This document shows positions 62,711 to 64,000 of a stretch of 64,000 bases of DNA, in pieces; position 1 is the stretch's first letter, and each line of letters begins with the position of its first letter. The DNA comes from Brevibacterium yomogidense. Its GTDB lineage: Bacteria; Actinomycetota; Actinomycetes; Actinomycetales; Brevibacteriaceae. The position numbers and the translations under genes are program-made. The notes beneath the pieces are model-generated. The model saw only the letters and a list, made by a program, of their open reading frames with translations. It made no database searches and had not been told where the DNA came from. The DNA lies in contig NZ_FWFF01000017.1 in assembly GCF_900163715.1 (NCBI RefSeq), positions 496,001-560,000 of the forward strand. The letters are read 5' to 3'.

Positions 62711-64000
62711 CTTATCAGACAGAGATCGCGGAGCCGAAAAAGGCCTCCCGCGATGCTCTGAGAATCGTAGCACTCGGCGGACTCGGAGAAGTCGGCCGCA
62801 ATATGACCGTCTTCGAATACCACGACAAGATCCTGATCGTGGACTGCGGCGTGCTGTTCCCGGAAGAGGAGCAGCCGGGCGTGGACCTGATCCTCCCGGA
62901 CCTCACCTACCTCGAGGGTCGGTACGACAAGATCGTCGGCATGGTGCTCACCCACGGGCACGAGGACCACATCGGTGCTGTGCCCTACCTGCTGCGCAAG
63001 CGTGCCGATATCCCGCTGCTGGGATCCACGCTGACGCTCGCGCTGATCGAGGCGAAGCTCAAGGAGCACCGCATCAAGCCGACCACTCGGGTGGTCAAGG
63101 AGAACGACAAGGACCAGCTGGGTCCGTTCGACCTCGAGTTCATCGCGGTGAACCACTCGATCCCCGATGCCCTGGCCGTCATGATCCGGACCGGCGCGGG
63201 GAACGTCCTGCACACGGGCGACTACAAGATGGACCAGCTGCCGCTCGACGGACGCATCACGGACCTGCGCGCGTTCGCCCGGCTGGGGGAGGAGGGCGTC
63301 GATCTCTTCCTCACGGACTCCACGAACGCAGAGGTCCCGGGCTTCACTCCGTTCGAGAAGGACATCGGACCGGTCCTCGTGAACCTGTTCGCGCAGGCGC
63401 CCCGCCGCATCATCGTGGCCTCGTTCGCCTCGCACATGCACCGCGTCCAGCAGGTGCTCGATGCGGCGAGCGCGCACGGCCGCAAGGTCGCCTTCGTCGG
63501 GCGGTCGATGGTCCGCAACATGAAGATCGCACAGGATCTGGGGTACCTCACGGCACCTCCGGGGACCGTCATCGACATGAAGCGGGTGGGCGACTACCCG
63601 GATGACCAGATCGTGCTCATGAGCACCGGCAGCCAGGGCGAGCCCATGGCCGCGCTGGGACGCATGGCCAACCGCAACCACCCCATCGATGTGGGCGAGG
63701 ATGACATGGTCATCCTCGCGTCCTCGCTGGTCCCCGGCAACGAGAACGCCGTCTTCCGCGTCATCAACGGACTCATGAAGCTGGGCGCGAAGGTCGTGCA
63801 CAAAGGGTCCGCCAACATCCACGTGTCGGGTCACGCGTCCGCGGCAGAGCTCCTGTACACGTACAACATCGTCCAGCCGAAGGGCGTCATGCCGGTGCAC
63901 GGCGAATGGCGCCACCTCCTGGCGAACGGCGAACTGGCGGCTCAGACGGGTGTGCCGGAGGATCGGATCATCCTGGCGGAGAACGGCTATGCGGTCGACC
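62704..64000 (+). CDS. rnj: Ribonuclease J (3' partial)
   Basis: Metallo-beta-lactamase/beta-CASP ribonuclease with endo- and 5'-3' exonuclease activity in mRNA and rRNA processing. The first 432 residues are visible. After a lead of about 18 residues come RIVALGGLGEVGRNM, the metal motif H84xH86xD88H89 (THGHEDHIG), HSIPDALAVMI, TGDYKMDQ, the beta-CASP segments (LTDSTNAEVPG, MSTGSQGEPM, VSGHASAAEL) and PVHGEWRHL. The C-terminal domain is cut off by the window end. GTG 62704 overlaps the dapA stop; AAAGGAG lies upstream within dapA. The first 20 codons are less GC-rich than the rest. Confidence 0.97.
   Translation, partial: MLTYQTEIAEPKKASRDALRIVALGGLGEVGRNMTVFEYHDKILIVDCGVLFPEEEQPGVDLILPDLTYLEGRYDKIVGMVLTHGHEDHIGAVPYLLRKRADIPLLGSTLTLALIEAKLKEHRIKPTTRVVKENDKDQLGPFDLEFIAVNHSIPDALAVMIRTGAGNVLHTGDYKMDQLPLDGRITDLRAFARLGEEGVDLFLTDSTNAEVPGFTPFEKDIGPVLVNLFAQAPRRIIVASFASHMHRVQQVLDAASAHGRKVAFVGRSMVRNMKIAQDLGYLTAPPGTVIDMKRVGDYPDDQIVLMSTGSQGEPMAALGRMANRNHPIDVGEDDMVILASSLVPGNENAVFRVINGLMKLGAKVVHKGSANIHVSGHASAAELLYTYNIVQPKGVMPVHGEWRHLLANGELAAQTGVPEDRIILAENGYAVD

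Overview
The window is chromosomal DNA of a high-GC Gram-positive bacterium (phylum Actinomycetota, most like Micrococcales). The basis is very GC-rich third codon positions, frequent GTG and TTG starts, and a gene order that I recognise as actinobacterial: smc-ftsY-ffh-rpsP-khpA-rimM-trmD-rplS-lepB-lepB-rnhB-DUF2469-yraN-comM-dprA-xerC, then rpsB-tsf-pyrH-frr-cdsA-rlmN, dxr-rseP-ispG-GNAT, proS, rimP-nusA-ylxR-infB-rbfA-truB-ribF-rpsO-pnp-M16, and dapB/dapA/rnj. Genus cannot be fixed from sequence reading alone. No tRNA, rRNA, CRISPR, insertion sequence or prophage was seen.

Layout. 1-11.5 kb: chromosome condensation (SMC, cut by the window edge), the SRP pathway (FtsY, Ffh), ribosomal proteins S16 and L19 with 16S and tRNA maturation factors, two signal peptidases and RNase HII. 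11.6-17 kb: YraN-ComM-DprA-XerC (DNA uptake, recombination, dimer resolution) and a convergent cell-wall peptidase gene. 17.5-24.9 kb: S2, EF-Ts, UMP kinase, ribosome recycling factor, CDP-diglyceride synthase, RlmN, and a DivIVA-motif protein with an unrecognised partner. 25-29.4 kb (minus strand): an accessory metabolic patch with a proline-iminopeptidase-like hydrolase, an acyl-CoA synthetase and a glutaryl-CoA-dehydrogenase-like enzyme. 29.5-34.3 kb: MEP isoprenoid genes dxr and ispG around a site-2 protease. 34.4-42.8 kb: mixed accessory genes (S4 protein, a frameshifted lipoprotein, cytochrome b, nitrilase, TauE permease, APH-like kinase, DUF4439 lipoprotein) around proS. 42.9-57.1 kb: the nusA-infB block with RimP, YlxR, RbfA, TruB, RibF, S15, PNPase and an M16 peptidase, interrupted by a secreted wall protein and a SatD-like regulator/membrane protein pair. 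57.2-64 kb: superoxide dismutase, lysine/DAP genes dapB and dapA, a PatB-like lyase, a DUF418-type membrane protein and RNase J (cut by the window edge).

Two sequence-level habits recur. First, many genes carry a TANNNT -10 hexamer 6-8 nt before the start codon on either strand, so they are probably read as leaderless mRNAs; this decides several starts. Second, gene ends often carry short tandem repeats whose unit holds the stop trinucleotide. In five arrays the unit length (10, 14, 17, 17, 32 bp) is not a multiple of three, so stops fall in all three frames; repeats inside coding sequence (9, about 18, 27, 105 bp) keep frame. Several housekeeping enzymes (SMC, XerC, RlmN, TrmD, the hydrolase) also carry Ala/Ser/Asp-rich insertions. 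The gene content is mostly ordinary core genome; the items worth follow-up are the stop-bearing repeat arrays, the SatD-like regulator with its strong leaderless promoter and inverted repeats, the M23-VanY double peptidase, and the lipoprotein interrupted at a G7 tract.
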